64,000 bases of DNA, from NCBI GenBank assembly GCA_037043015.1, contig CM073324.1:427413-491412 (forward strand). Reading direction: 5' to 3'. The translations under genes and the position numbers were made by a program. This stretch comes from Bryum argenteum. Its lineage: Eukaryota; Streptophyta; Bryopsida; Bryales; Bryaceae. Positions 45,045 to 55,785 of this stretch are shown here, piece by piece. A model generated the notes under the pieces. The model saw only the letters and a program-made list of their open reading frames with translations. It did no database searches and was not told the origin of the DNA. The first letter of the stretch is position 1. Every line of letters begins with the position of its first letter.

Positions 45045-45502
45045 AATGCATTAAATCTTCTCATCTACATACGTTATATGTTAGTCCTATGATTGTGTGC
45101 TTCACACTCTATGTGATATCTTTTCACAATTGATTAAAAATAATTATACCAGCACCTACATGTACTGCAAACCTTGCCAATTTGTCTTACTTGGAGTACT
45201 AAACACTTAGAAACATTACCATAGAAACCTCGACATTTACAAATTGTGATTTACTGTCGACTTTTGAGCTCAAGTCTAACAAATTTCAGGAAATTTGAAC
45301 CTTATTTAAACGGGTTTGGGTCCCTAAACCCACGGTTATAAGTCTGGAATATTCGAATATTCTCGAGAATATTCGAGAATTATTCTCTTATAAATAATAT
45401 TATACTATTTTAAGAATTTTTTTTACTAAAAATACAAAGTCAGCCCTAAAAATTCTGAAATCTTACCGCTCACCGCTCAACGCTCACACGGTAGCAACGT
45501 CC
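45045..45502 (+). mobile_element. 3' terminal region of MULE copy B
   Basis: Collinear with copies A and C. It contains the GAATATTCGAATATTCTCGA palindrome near 45346-45380 and ends CTCACACGGTAGCAACGTCC at 45502. Sequence beyond is unrelated to that beyond the other copies. Confidence 0.8.
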
Positions 45503-45504
45503 AT

Positions 45505-46164
45505 GACAATGTTGTTGACAGCCCGCCGAGTCGTGGTCCTGTTCGGACTCCGGTTTGCTCTCCGTTTCCCCTGAAGCGGCTTCGTACATGACCATCGCGG
45601 AGGCGCTCTATGTCGCCTGATGCTCTTAATTCGAAAACACCTCAGAGGCAGCTCTACTCCAGTGTGGGTGCTATGGACGTTCCTTTGCGAGATTCAATTG
45701 TTCCTCCTTCCACCATCAATGTGGGTGGGACGTCCAATACATCACAACCCGCGATCCAAGTCAACAATTACAACAGTAGCAGAGCAACAAGATCCCTCGG
45801 TGGTGCCCCGCGACAACTTCGTTCAAAGGGGGATTTCTTGCCTCTTGCAAAGCCACTAGCATTGCGCCCCCCACCATCAAGGCGAGCTTCTTGCACACCC
45901 CGGCCGTATCCTGCGCATGGGGAATTGGCAGCTCCTTCAACTTCTCGTCCTTCGCGTTCTCTTGACTCCCTTCGTAGGCGTGATGGGGAATGTTTTGACA
46001 CCTGGTTTGCCCGTCGGAGTGAGACTTTGGGTACAAATTGCCTGCCAAACTCTCGTCGCAATGATCTTATTCGCGCGCTTATGAAGCAGCACGAGGCCGA
46101 AGCCAAGTTGTTGGAGAATTCAAACAAGCTGAATGACTCTAAGTCTAAAGAGACACAACTTTAA
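45505..46164 (+). pseudogene. Proline/arginine-rich reading frame directly abutting MULE copy B
   Basis: One frame runs from the MULE edge: DNVVDSPPSRGPVRTP, FPLKRLRT, then TGA where CGA would give PSRRRS, then MSPDALNSKTPQRQLYSS to TAA 46162. The C-terminal part is charged (KQHEAEAKLLENSNKLNDSK). Composition and codon-like continuity through the TGA suggest a real exon disrupted by a C-to-T change. Its missing left end at the transposon border suggests the MULE copy cut or invaded it. It may belong to the same gene as 46914-48044. No domain was recognised. Confidence 0.45.
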
Positions 46165-46913
46165 TGTTCCTACTTTCTGTTCTTCCTCCTCCAATCTGAT
46201 ATCCTTCATCAGCGGAATATATTCAACATATAGTGTTTCGCATTTTGGTGGAACCTAGTACATTTAAGATATCACCACTTAGCTAGTTGTGCTTATTGAG
46301 AATTATCCCCTTCCTTGACTATGCATTTATAGCTCTGATGTGATTAGTATATTCCTCGTATATTCTACAAACATTCTTCTAATTACTCTTTCTTTAGTAT
46401 TATTAAAGGCACAACATTTAATGCCTCTACATTCATTCTCTTATTTCATTCTTTCACGATATACCAATGTCAAAATATAGTGTACACTTGTACAATTGTA
46501 CGTATTCTTCATACTTCAATATAGCCTTTACCATGTCTTCCAACTATGATTTCACTTGAATCAATTGTGACTTCTCATGGGAATTAATGTGAACATGGTT
46601 CCTATGTGATTCTTTACTATGTATTGTTCAATGTCTATTTTTAGAAATATTAAATTGCCAAATCGATCTCTAATTCCTTCTATTTATAGTACGATCTGAT
46701 TTTCAAACCTATTGCTTTGTGATTGGACCCTTCAAATCTTTCTTTTTGCTTAGCATGTGAATTTAAATTTCTTCATTTGAAATACTTCAACATCTTTTTC
46801 CTTAGCCCCCTTGCGTGTGTGTTTTTCAACATCTCAATATGTCCATTTTGTCTCAAAATAACGAATATCCCCTTAATAGATTTATGTTTTGCTTTTGGTC
46901 TCTTCTTGTACAC
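46165..46913. other. AT-rich segment between two plus-strand gene relics
   Basis: No coding match was recognised. It could be intron of a gene joining 45505-46164 and 46914-48044, with the middle of the gene lost. Confidence 0.35.
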
Positions 46914-48044
46914 ATGGGTGTGTTCCGTGAAGTATATGTCAATTTCTTGTTAGTTGGACATACCCACAAAGATATTGACGCCCTCTTCGGACGTTGGAGC
47001 ATGAATCTCAAAGAGAATGACTTTCTCACACTTCCTCAGTTGATGAAGTCATTTATGGACGCAGAGTCTTTGCCGGTCATTCCTCATTTGATAGAGGAAA
47101 TACCTGACTTCAAGGGTTATATCAAAGACTACATTGATTCGAGAGAGGAAATTCTAGTTGGGCATTCGGAGAGTCAGCAATTCAAGTTTTACAAGCATGA
47201 CAATGGATGGCCCATGATGCAGTATAAGATGTTATGCACAGACAATGAGTGGTTACCTTCTACTAATGGAGGCATAAAATTGTGGAAAGAGGACAGAAGT
47301 ACAGGAAAACCATTGTTACCTACAGGTGAGATGAAACCTTTGGCGCCCATTCCCATGAGGAACCGTGATGACATTGTAAAAGGCATTGGAGGGTTTATTA
47401 AGATGTAAGAGACTTTATGTGCGGTGGACATATCTGGAGAATTTGGTCGGCGTCATGAATTTGTTATTCGCTATTGACGAGCTGTGAAGCTTGCGTTGGT
47501 TGAGCCTATAGAAGTGTCTTCATTTTTGAAGAACGGGTGTTGGCCTTTAACTCGAGTACCTGCAACACGAGAATCCTTAAATACTGGCGAATTGCGAGAG
47601 GAATATGGGCGTGATCCGCACTTTATCGGACGGTTGTGTGATAGACCAAGGGAGTCGTTTCGCGTTGGTCGAGATGTTTTCGCTGGATATTTTATAGCTC
47701 TACGTCCAGCCGATGGGGATGCTCGTCCTTTCTGGATTGCTAGGGCTTTAACTGATTTCGATGTTGATCACAACTATCCAGGCTGTATTCAAATGCAATA
47801 TTTTCAACCTGCATTAAAAAATAGTGTTGTTCAGGAAACCTATGCTGGTTGGCATAAGAAGAAGACTTTCAAATGGAAAGTTGAAGACACTCACATTCCG
47901 GAATGGCTTCATGTTGATGCTATTTTTAAGTTATGGAAATCAAGTGCAAAACTTGGCTCTCGGTGTCCGATTATTTCATTATCGGAGCGTCAAATCGACA
48001 TCATCAAACAAAGTATTGAGCGGTTCGACGGTGGAGAGGAGTAG
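46914..48044 (+). pseudogene. DUF7869-like transposon-type protein, C-terminal part, two in-frame stops
   Basis: FREVYVNFLLVGHTHKDIDALFGRW resembles the VGHTHEDID block of DUF7869-type, transposase-like plant and animal proteins. The same frame continues to a TAA at 47406, a TGA at 47475, then from about 47484 to 48044: KLALVEPIEVSSFLKNGCWP, FWIARALTDFDVD, GCIQMQYFQPALKN, ETYAGWHKKK, EWLHVDAIFKLWKSS. Both stops fit single transitions (CAA to TAA, TGG to TGA), the usual result of cytosine deamination. The N-terminal part is missing or in the unrecognised region upstream. The family assignment rests on the one motif block. Confidence 0.6.
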
Positions 48045-49080
48045 CTTGACATCCCTAGTTTATTTGGGCATGCCAATTTAGCTTTAGTCGAGCTAAATGA
48101 CCTCAGTGCAATTTGAGCAATCAATTTATTGTGCCGTGACTTTTTGCCAATAGATTCATCTTAGAAATGCACGTAGAAGTCCTACCTCTTATATTTGCTA
48201 GCGGTTGATATCCGTAGTTAAGTATTGGTACAGTTGTTGTCCATGATTCAAGTGTTTGTAATTTTTCGGAGTTGATTGTTGATTCCCAGTTCGATTGAGT
48301 TTATCGTTTTATTGTGCTCTTTTTGCAAATTGCTGTCGGGATGCATTTTGCGTTTGCTACTTTCATCATCTTTTGTATTCAGTTTAGCTCTACAACATGC
48401 GCGTTTAGCTCGATACATATGTTGAAATTTAGGTCGATTGGTTTTTGAGAGTTTGAATATTCCCATTACAACGAATTACGTGTTTGACGTTCTATTGAAT
48501 ATATGTTTGATTTGTGTTGATAATTATAAATCATGACAGTTCTACTTAGAGTTACTAAGTAAGGAGTTCGTGATACATATAAGTACTATACTCCTTTATA
48601 TGTGAAATTCTTTGGGAGTGTACAATTTACAAGTCTATAATACAGTATGCGATCAGAAGTACGTGAAGAGTTTTTGGGTGACGACGCAGCATATCAGAGA
48701 GGATGAATTATTGAAGTCTTGAATGACCTTATTACATTATGTCTAATGTTACATGATTAGTTAGAATGACAAAGTTGAATATTAGATCTTCAATACCTTG
48801 TTACAGGAATAATATATTTCGACTAGATAATATCCATTTTAATTAAAGTGTGGTGCAAGTGTAAAGACCCGTACATAAAACAGGCCCAATATGATGATAT
48901 AAAAGATTGAAGAGTATAGACCGCTAGAAGGTACGGGTATTACTTTCAACGGGGTAGAGAGAAAAACCGGCTCCGGGTATGGTGAAGCACCGGGTATGGA
49001 CATGGACCCTGCCTGGGTACCGAGGTATCAAGGTAAACTGAGGTACCAAGGTATCGAGGTATTGATGGACCTGGCCTTGC
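48045..49080. other. Gene-free region grading into GGTAT-rich repeats
   Basis: AT-rich to about 48850, then a stretch with many GGTAC/GGTATCGAGG words (48930-49080). No gene was recognised. Confidence 0.5.
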
Positions 49081-49093
49081 CTTAAGATCCGCG

Positions 49094-49207
49094 TATCGGG
49101 CTTGGACGGGCAGGCAGGTATGCTGCCATCATATCGGGCTTGGACGGGCGGCCAGGTATGCTGCCTAGGTATCGGGCTTGAATGGGCGGACATGTATGCA
49201 ACCTGCT
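49094..49207. repeat. 38-bp tandem repeat, three units
   Basis: TATCGGGCTTG(G/A)A(C/T)GGGCGG starts at 49094, 49132 and 49170, followed each time by CA(G)GTATGC. Units degrade toward the right. Confidence 0.8.
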
Positions 49208-49365
49208 CCTTATCTTCGGAAAGCAGGTCGTGAGCGTCGGGGCGGACTCCAGCGGCGCGGCACACTCCGTCGGCCTCCGCAGCACCTACGATGGGCCGGA
49301 GTCTTTGATGCACCTGTGCCTCCGATGAGCGAGACATCCTCGGACGTTTTGGATGTTTAGCTTAA

Positions 49366-49401
49366 ACACAAAAAAAAAAACAGGGTTTTCTTATAGCGAT
49401 A
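49366..49401 (-). mobile_element. CACTA-type terminus, orphan
   Basis: Read on the minus strand this begins CGCTATAAGAAAACCCTG, followed by a T-run, the same order as the left end of the complete CACTA at 37129 (CACTATAAGAAAACCCTG then T-run), with CGCTA for CACTA. GATGTCTCGC follows within 60 bp. No partner end or matching body was found nearby, so it is an end fragment. Confidence 0.6.
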
Positions 49402-50685
49402 GGTCCACAATCGGTTACAAAATTATACAATACCGCTCAATAGTTAATTGCATATTGATCATTGCTTATTGCTTATGGCTTAAGACTTAGCACCCTTCAA
49501 AGGTAGAAAACGTAGTTTTGAGGTTTCAAGCTCCCAAAAACACAAGGGTCTTCAAAAGTTTAATTGTGTCATTTTGGCTAAAAATAAATTTAGGCGTATA
49601 GAAGTCAAAGTTCTAATTTGTTTTCAAAACAAACGATCCATGGGCCCATTCGGCAAAGTGGCTCAAATCACACTTTTGAGTTTTGTGACTCTCAAAAATG
49701 CAAAATGTTTTAGGGACTATGGCCTCCTATTCATTGCCACAATTTAATTACTTCTGAACTAAGAGCAATGTAGAAGTAATTTATTGTAGGCTCCCCCTAT
49801 CGCTTTGTGAAGACAAAATTAAACCATATTAAACTACTAAATTCTTCGAGAATATGAAGATACTAGAATCCCTTGAATATGATTTTCGATTAGCATAATT
49901 ATCATTGGACAAGATCCAAAAATCGGAAATCTTTTCCAATTTGAGGGCTTGAGAGGGCCGACAGAGCATTTTGTATGTTATAAAAGTTATACTTAAATCA
50001 ATTCAACCTAGATTGTTCTTAGGCCTTCTTTACATTCCAAATGAGAGGCCTCCAACAAAACTCCATTTGTCCATGTCATTCTTTCCTTCTCTTTTCCTAT
50101 GGACTTAAAAAGTTGATTGAAAACTGAAAAGTGACATTTCTTTGGCTTCACAACTCTCTAGCCTCCCGTTGGCTCAAATTTATTTTCTCTTGACTTCTCA
50201 ATTCTAGTGTAAAGCTCCGCTTAGGTATAAATGAAAAATAGATTTTTACTTGTCTAAAATTAAAAATCAGGAAGGAAATAAATGAAAAATGTTAGTTGAA
50301 ACAAGCGTTTCATTTTTCATTTGACGATACATTGAATGATTAAAAAAAAACATTCGAGGTACTGTAGCTAGGTGAGGCTGGCCCACTTCGACATCAGATC
50401 TTCCGATGCGCAAACGAAGGAGGTTAGACGGTGAGCCTACGGAATGATGAGACATTAGGATGGCGGTGGCTCTATAAGTTACTACGTGCACGTACTCCTC
50501 AAAAAATTCTGGTGTCAACGCAATACCTTGACTGTTTGACTTTTCAGGAATTCATGCCTGCATGGAAGGTCTTCAGTGAGTCTGCCCTTCCTGGAGGTTT
50601 TGGAGGTCCCACACCAAAGTGTTGGCGTCATTGATGAATCACCTAAGGTCAATTATGGTTGTAAATCATATCCAGTATCAAAATG
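49402..50685. other. AT-rich gene-free DNA
   Basis: No gene was recognised. At 49505-49560 GAGGTTTCAAGCTCCCAAAA resembles the right arm of the inverted-repeat element at 50686-51538, implying a second, decayed member. Confidence 0.5.
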
Positions 50686-51538
50686 CTTAACCCCTAAAGA
50701 TCCACGATGTTTTGGGAGCTTGAAATCCCAACACAGACCACTATGTACTAATGGGGGTACGTTCAATATTTTTGGAAATTTTTGATAATTTCAACCGTAG
50801 GATCTTGAAGTAAACTACCATTGGTAGTAGAGTGAAAATTTTCAACCGTTGGATCATCACTAGATGTGAGATCATAACATTTGAAGTTGATTGTAAATTG
50901 TTTTTTGCCTTGACCGTAAACGCCGAATCGGTGGCCGTGGTCGTTTAGGGGTTAACCCCTAAGAGATCAAAGAGGACCAATTCGGGCTTTTGCTATTTTG
51001 GGCAGCCGTGATGAGTAGGTTAATAATAATGTTTTTGCATAAATGTTATGATGGGTGCTCCCTATACAGGAGAGTGTATGTGGTAAAATTTGCAAAACTA
51101 AAATCCAATTTTTGAGTCTTCTACGATAATTCTTGGTTTGCGAGCCGAAGTGGGGCAGTTTAAATTTAGTATTTTTTTGAGAATTTTTTTGAAAATATGT
51201 TCATAAGCAAATCACGACTTAAGTTCCAAAGGGTCCCAAGTCACAAAGAGTACCATTTTACAAGGGAGCCTCCAAAAGTGTCAAAAATAATCTCAACAAT
51301 GCCCAAAAAAAACTTCGTAAAAAAACTTTGAATGTTATGATCTCTCAAATGGTAAACATCCAACGGTCAATTTTTGAATCAGATACTAAAAATTGTCTTA
51401 GGTACAAGATCTTACGGTTGGAAGTTAAAAAAATAATTTTAAAAAAAAATTTGCACCCCTTGAAGTGCATAGAGGTAAAAAATTGGAGTTTTGAGGTTTC
51501 AAGCTCCCAAAAACACACAAGGATCTTCAGGGGTTAAG
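50686..51538. mobile_element. Inverted-repeat (MITE-like) element, 853 bp
   Basis: The left arm starts CTTAACCCCTAAAGATCC and continues to TTTGGGAGCTTGAAATC. The right arm, reverse-complemented, starts CTTAACCCCTGAAGATCC and continues to TTTGGGAGCTTGAAACC. The arms match over about 45 bp with a small variable patch. A perfect palindrome TAGGGGTTAACCCCTA lies inside near 50946. No coding domain was found. Target duplication was not convincingly identified, so the superfamily is open. Confidence 0.65.
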
Positions 51539-52710
51539 ATTCTGTTTGGGAATATTTTACGTGCAATTACTTATATTTGTAGATGACACCTAGTGCTAAA
51601 CGCCATCTTTCACTCAAAGCTTAGAATGTTAATTGTGAAAGAGGAAAAAAACAGAACGGATTCCTGCATTGTCTCATTTCAATAGTCTCAATTCGAGCAG
51701 AAAGTCTCAATTCGATGAAATTTCTCATTTTTGATCACAGGTGATGGTTTTAATGGTGGATAATGTCCCTACCTACTTTTATAGAGTTACATTGAGGCAC
51801 TATTGTTGGTGAATATGCTTAGAGTCCCTTTTTATTGATCGTTTGATGAAACATCACAACAAAATTATGCCTAATTACTTATGATATTAAGTATGCTAAA
51901 CTAACAATCACATTATAGAGTGCCAAACCCCTCGCATGTCTAAGCTCTTGAGTTACTAAAAAGCCTTTCTATTTCTTGTTGTAAATAATAAAACCAGTTA
52001 ATAAAAAAATTTAAGATTTCAACTTGCAACAATTGATAAGTTCATCTAGTCGTATTACTGAGTGACTAGATTTTTTAAAGGAGATATATTCATCAAGATT
52101 ATAAGGCTTGACAACTCAATTGTGGAGGTTGACTATTGTGAGTTGAAAGGGTATCTATATTTTGAGGCCCAAAATGAGTGCCTTAAGTGTGTTGAAGGAG
52201 TTTGAGCCAAACTAATGAGTTAAAGAGGTTGTAATAAGGTGGTGATCTAGTAGATTTCTTACATTTTCATTTTCACTAATCAATAATTAATGAATTTGGA
52301 AACTAAGAGTGTTTCAAAACTAAGAGAATGATTGAAGTATGATGGAATGTTAGGCAACCAAAAAAGAACTTAGGAGCTCAATGGACAAGCCAAATCTTTA
52401 TAAAAGCTTGGTTTAGGAAGGGCTACATCAATGCTTAAGGATATTTGACGAAGTACCCAAGAGTGCCTACTCTCTCAAAACTCTTATCAAGCCAATATAT
52501 ATTCACAAATGCTCATTCTCACTACCTATCTAAGTGGAAGTTATTATTGTAGTATAAGGCTAAGATATGTTCCTAAACTTGAAGAATTTTTTCATGCAAT
52601 ATATTTCAAGAATTCAAGCATCCACCATGCACCCAGTTGATACATGCAACAGGGTTTTGTTAACCCTAAATGTCAAAAAGAGCCTAAAACGGATTGTTTT
52701 AGGTCTGGTT
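51539..52710. other. AT-rich gene-free DNA
   Basis: No gene or clear repeat structure was recognised. Confidence 0.5.
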
Positions 52711-52791
52711 ATGGATATGTTTGTCACACCAGCATAGAGTGCAATTGTTCATGGGACAACCTTTTTGGGTACCCCAACCAGACCATCACCC
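52711..52791 (+). repeat. 81-bp dispersed direct repeat, copy 1
   Basis: ATGGATATGTTTG(T/A)CACACC to CCATCACCC is shared with 55705-55785, with only one visible difference. Flanks differ. It sits in an 87-codon frame (52644-52907); in the second copy that frame has a stop, so coding is doubtful. Confidence 0.85.
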
Positions 52792-53941
52792 CAATCTCTT
52801 ATTTACTATATTTAGCTTGTATAAGATTGATACCTTCTGCATGTTGTAGAGTTTTTCTAAGCCTTTCGGAAAAGTCATTTCATGCTTTAAAATTTCTCAT
52901 ACTTTAGGAGATATCCAGAGTCAAAGTTTGAAAACACTATTTGAAATGTGCCCAAAACTGCCCAAAGTGCACTATATGCTCATTTATACTCAAAATCTAC
53001 CCAAAATAAATAAGATCACAAAAACTTCAAAAATTCACCAGGAATTAAGATTTTATTTCTTGTCATGATTTGTTTTTTTTACTTCAATATAAGGTTTTCA
53101 GGCATGATCTCACTGTTTGGATCTTTCATTCATTTATTCTTCACATGCCATTATTATTATCAAAGAGGGGCCTTTAAAGTTGAATTTCAGCATACCTTCA
53201 TGTGAAAATTCAAGCACTTCTTTAGGTTTTATAGGTTGCATGAGGATAAAAATTGCATAGACATGTTCCTAACTCACTTAGGGTTTAGGGTTTGAAGAGG
53301 CACCGTTCAAATTTACTCTTAAAATTGGTCTTTTGGGCACACAAAAAACTTCGGACCTATCTTGCAACAAAGGAAAAAAAATCTTTACAACTTTGAATGT
53401 TTCGATTTCTCAATTGGTAAGGAATTTAGAACTAAGTTTTGTTACACACATACATGGACAAGTTAGGTAAAAGATCTTACGGTTACCTACTTGAGATTAC
53501 GTGAAAAGTTAAAATTTTTCATCTTGCATTGAAAGAGGGTGGTTTTGAGGAGTTTTGGCAGTTTTAGGGGCTCTCGTTAGGGGTTAAGCGATTCGATTGC
53601 CCGCATCCGCGGCAGCGCTGGGTGGCTCAAGCTCCCGCAGGCAGGCAGGGGTCAGTCAGTGCAAATTAGGCAGGTGCAGGAATCAAAAGATACTGTGCTC
53701 GCCATTTGACGTACTCTTCCATCGAGGCTTTTCAGCGAGTATATATTCTTCAGCCATTGATCAGTATTACTAAGTGTCTACCTGTCTGCAGTCTTTACAC
53801 TACCTCGTGATCTTCAATTCATAGCTTTAGCTTGAAAAATCAAAGCGCTGCGATGGAGGTGGCCGCTAATGCTTTACCTGCATGCACCGGATCCGGAACA
53901 AGCTACCTTCTTCTGTCCATTTCTGTCAGCAGTTTGTGTCA
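52792..53941. other. AT-rich gene-free DNA
   Basis: No gene was recognised. TAGGGGTTAAGCG near 53575 again resembles the end of the inverted-repeat family at 50686. Confidence 0.5.
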
Positions 53942-54114
53942 CGCGTTCTGATGCACGCGAGCGGTCGACAGAGCACCCACGTTGCACATACCTTCGTCGA
54001 GCCACTCTGGTCTAGCCTCTGTGTTGTACGCGTTCTGATGCACGCGATCGGTCGACAAAGCACCCCCGTGCACATACCGACGTCGAGTCACTCTGGTCTA
54101 GCCTCTGTGTTGTT
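53942..54114. repeat. 87-bp tandem duplication
   Basis: ACGCGTTCTGATGCACGCGA begins at 53941 and 54028. Each copy continues through GGTCGACA(G/A)AGCACCC to CACTCTGGTCTAGCCTCTGT. The duplication explains the internal repeat in a 79-codon frame there, which has no recognised domain. Confidence 0.85.
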
Positions 54115-55704
54115 GAAATAGCTTCTCAGTAATTCTCAATTGTAAGTCGACCAGAGTTTTATTGTGCTTTTTGTGTAAGTGTAGCGAATTGCTCTGATAT
54201 GTACGTAAGCTGATACGTTATCTTACCATCATATGTCAGACTAACTATTCACACCCAATTGTTCGTCAAGGCGACTTATTGCTACACAAGTTCGGCACAT
54301 CTAATTACTCTACTTTCTCATGACCGAAACTGTTTCTTTTATATCATACATAGACGAGTTTACATGTATTTTGAGTTCTCTCCCTTCATCATTCATCGTT
54401 GTTTTTCTGACTTGTACTGTTACTCCAGTACACGAGTATGGACTAGTTATCTTGTTTTGTGCATGACAGGAAGTACTAAGGAGTTTTCCTATCAAGAAGT
54501 GGTGATAGCTATTGATTTTCCAATTTTAAAAATGATATGTTCCATTTTTGTAAGATGAGTAGGCTCAAGCTTCAAGCATCACAATGTGGTGGAGTCTGTA
54601 TTACATGTTTTTTCATAGAGTGTAACCAAATCACATGAAATTACTAGAGAACCATGATACTAATTTTATTTTGGTAAAATTTAGTAGTTTCGTTGAAATG
54701 TATATGGACACAAAGTATTACTTACCTCTTAATAACTATTAGTATGCATGATTGTACTCTATTTTACAAACTATGACTTATCAAAGTATGAAATGGATTG
54801 TACTTTTAGTAGTTTGAGTATGGCATGATCAGTAACTCTTTAAAATGCCCTAATACATGACTGATACCGATATCTTGTTTCTAAGTTACTTGATCTTTGT
54901 ATTTATTAGGAAGCTGAACTTTCACTAGATATATACATACCAAAATAAAATTCAAAATCAAGGCAGGAGAAATCATTGAATAGGGACGTTATCACATAGA
55001 GCAGTCTACAGCATATTGTGCATGGTTGAAGCTTGACATTATTGTACCTTCAAAGCTGGAGCTTATACTTTTTGGAAAGGGATCATCAAAGAATCAAAAG
55101 AAGGCTCTACATTTGCCAACCACAAAGTGGGCAATGGTAAGCTTGGGGTATCACTTTTTGGACACACTAATTAGGTTATTATTATTGAAAGCCTCCAAAG
55201 TTTGTCTAATTTATCCATTTTAATCAAGTAAAAAGACCCTAAAATAGAAAATAAAATATCATGCACCTCACTGAAATCAAAGTATATATGCCTATAGATT
55301 TTCTCATAGATTTTTAATTTTTATTGGATCCATTCATAGATGAGGGAAAAAGTGCTGAATTTGGGGATTTGCAGGCATTATAGTGTACAATGAATTAATT
55401 TTTTTATAATTAAATAAATTATTTTGTATTCTATACAAGAAGATGTAGGTCATATTCAAAAATTATATTAAAATAAAAATGGTTGATATTCCATTTGCTT
55501 GGTTCTATGGATTTTAGGTTATTGGGACATGACTTACTTTTTCAACTAAAACATCAAATAAAATTACTTCAATTTTATTTTTATTTTTATTTTTTATTTT
55601 TTATTTTTTTATTATATTTTTTTTTAAATTTTTTTCTTGATAGATTATAAGTATAGACAACTAAAACCACATCTAGTGAAGTCTTATTGTATTAGACTTT
55701 AAAA
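54115..55704. other. AT-rich gene-free DNA
   Basis: No gene was recognised. A strong T-rich tract (TTTTATTTTTATTTT words) lies at 55575-55635. Confidence 0.5.
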
Positions 55705-55785
55705 ATGGATATGTTTGACACACCAGCATAGAGTGCAATTGTTCATGGGACAACCTTTTTGGGTACCCCAACCAGACCATCACCC
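55705..55785 (+). repeat. 81-bp dispersed direct repeat, copy 2
   Basis: Near-identical to 52711-52791. TTTGACACACC here against TTTGTCACACC there introduces a TGA in the frame open in copy 1. Confidence 0.85.
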
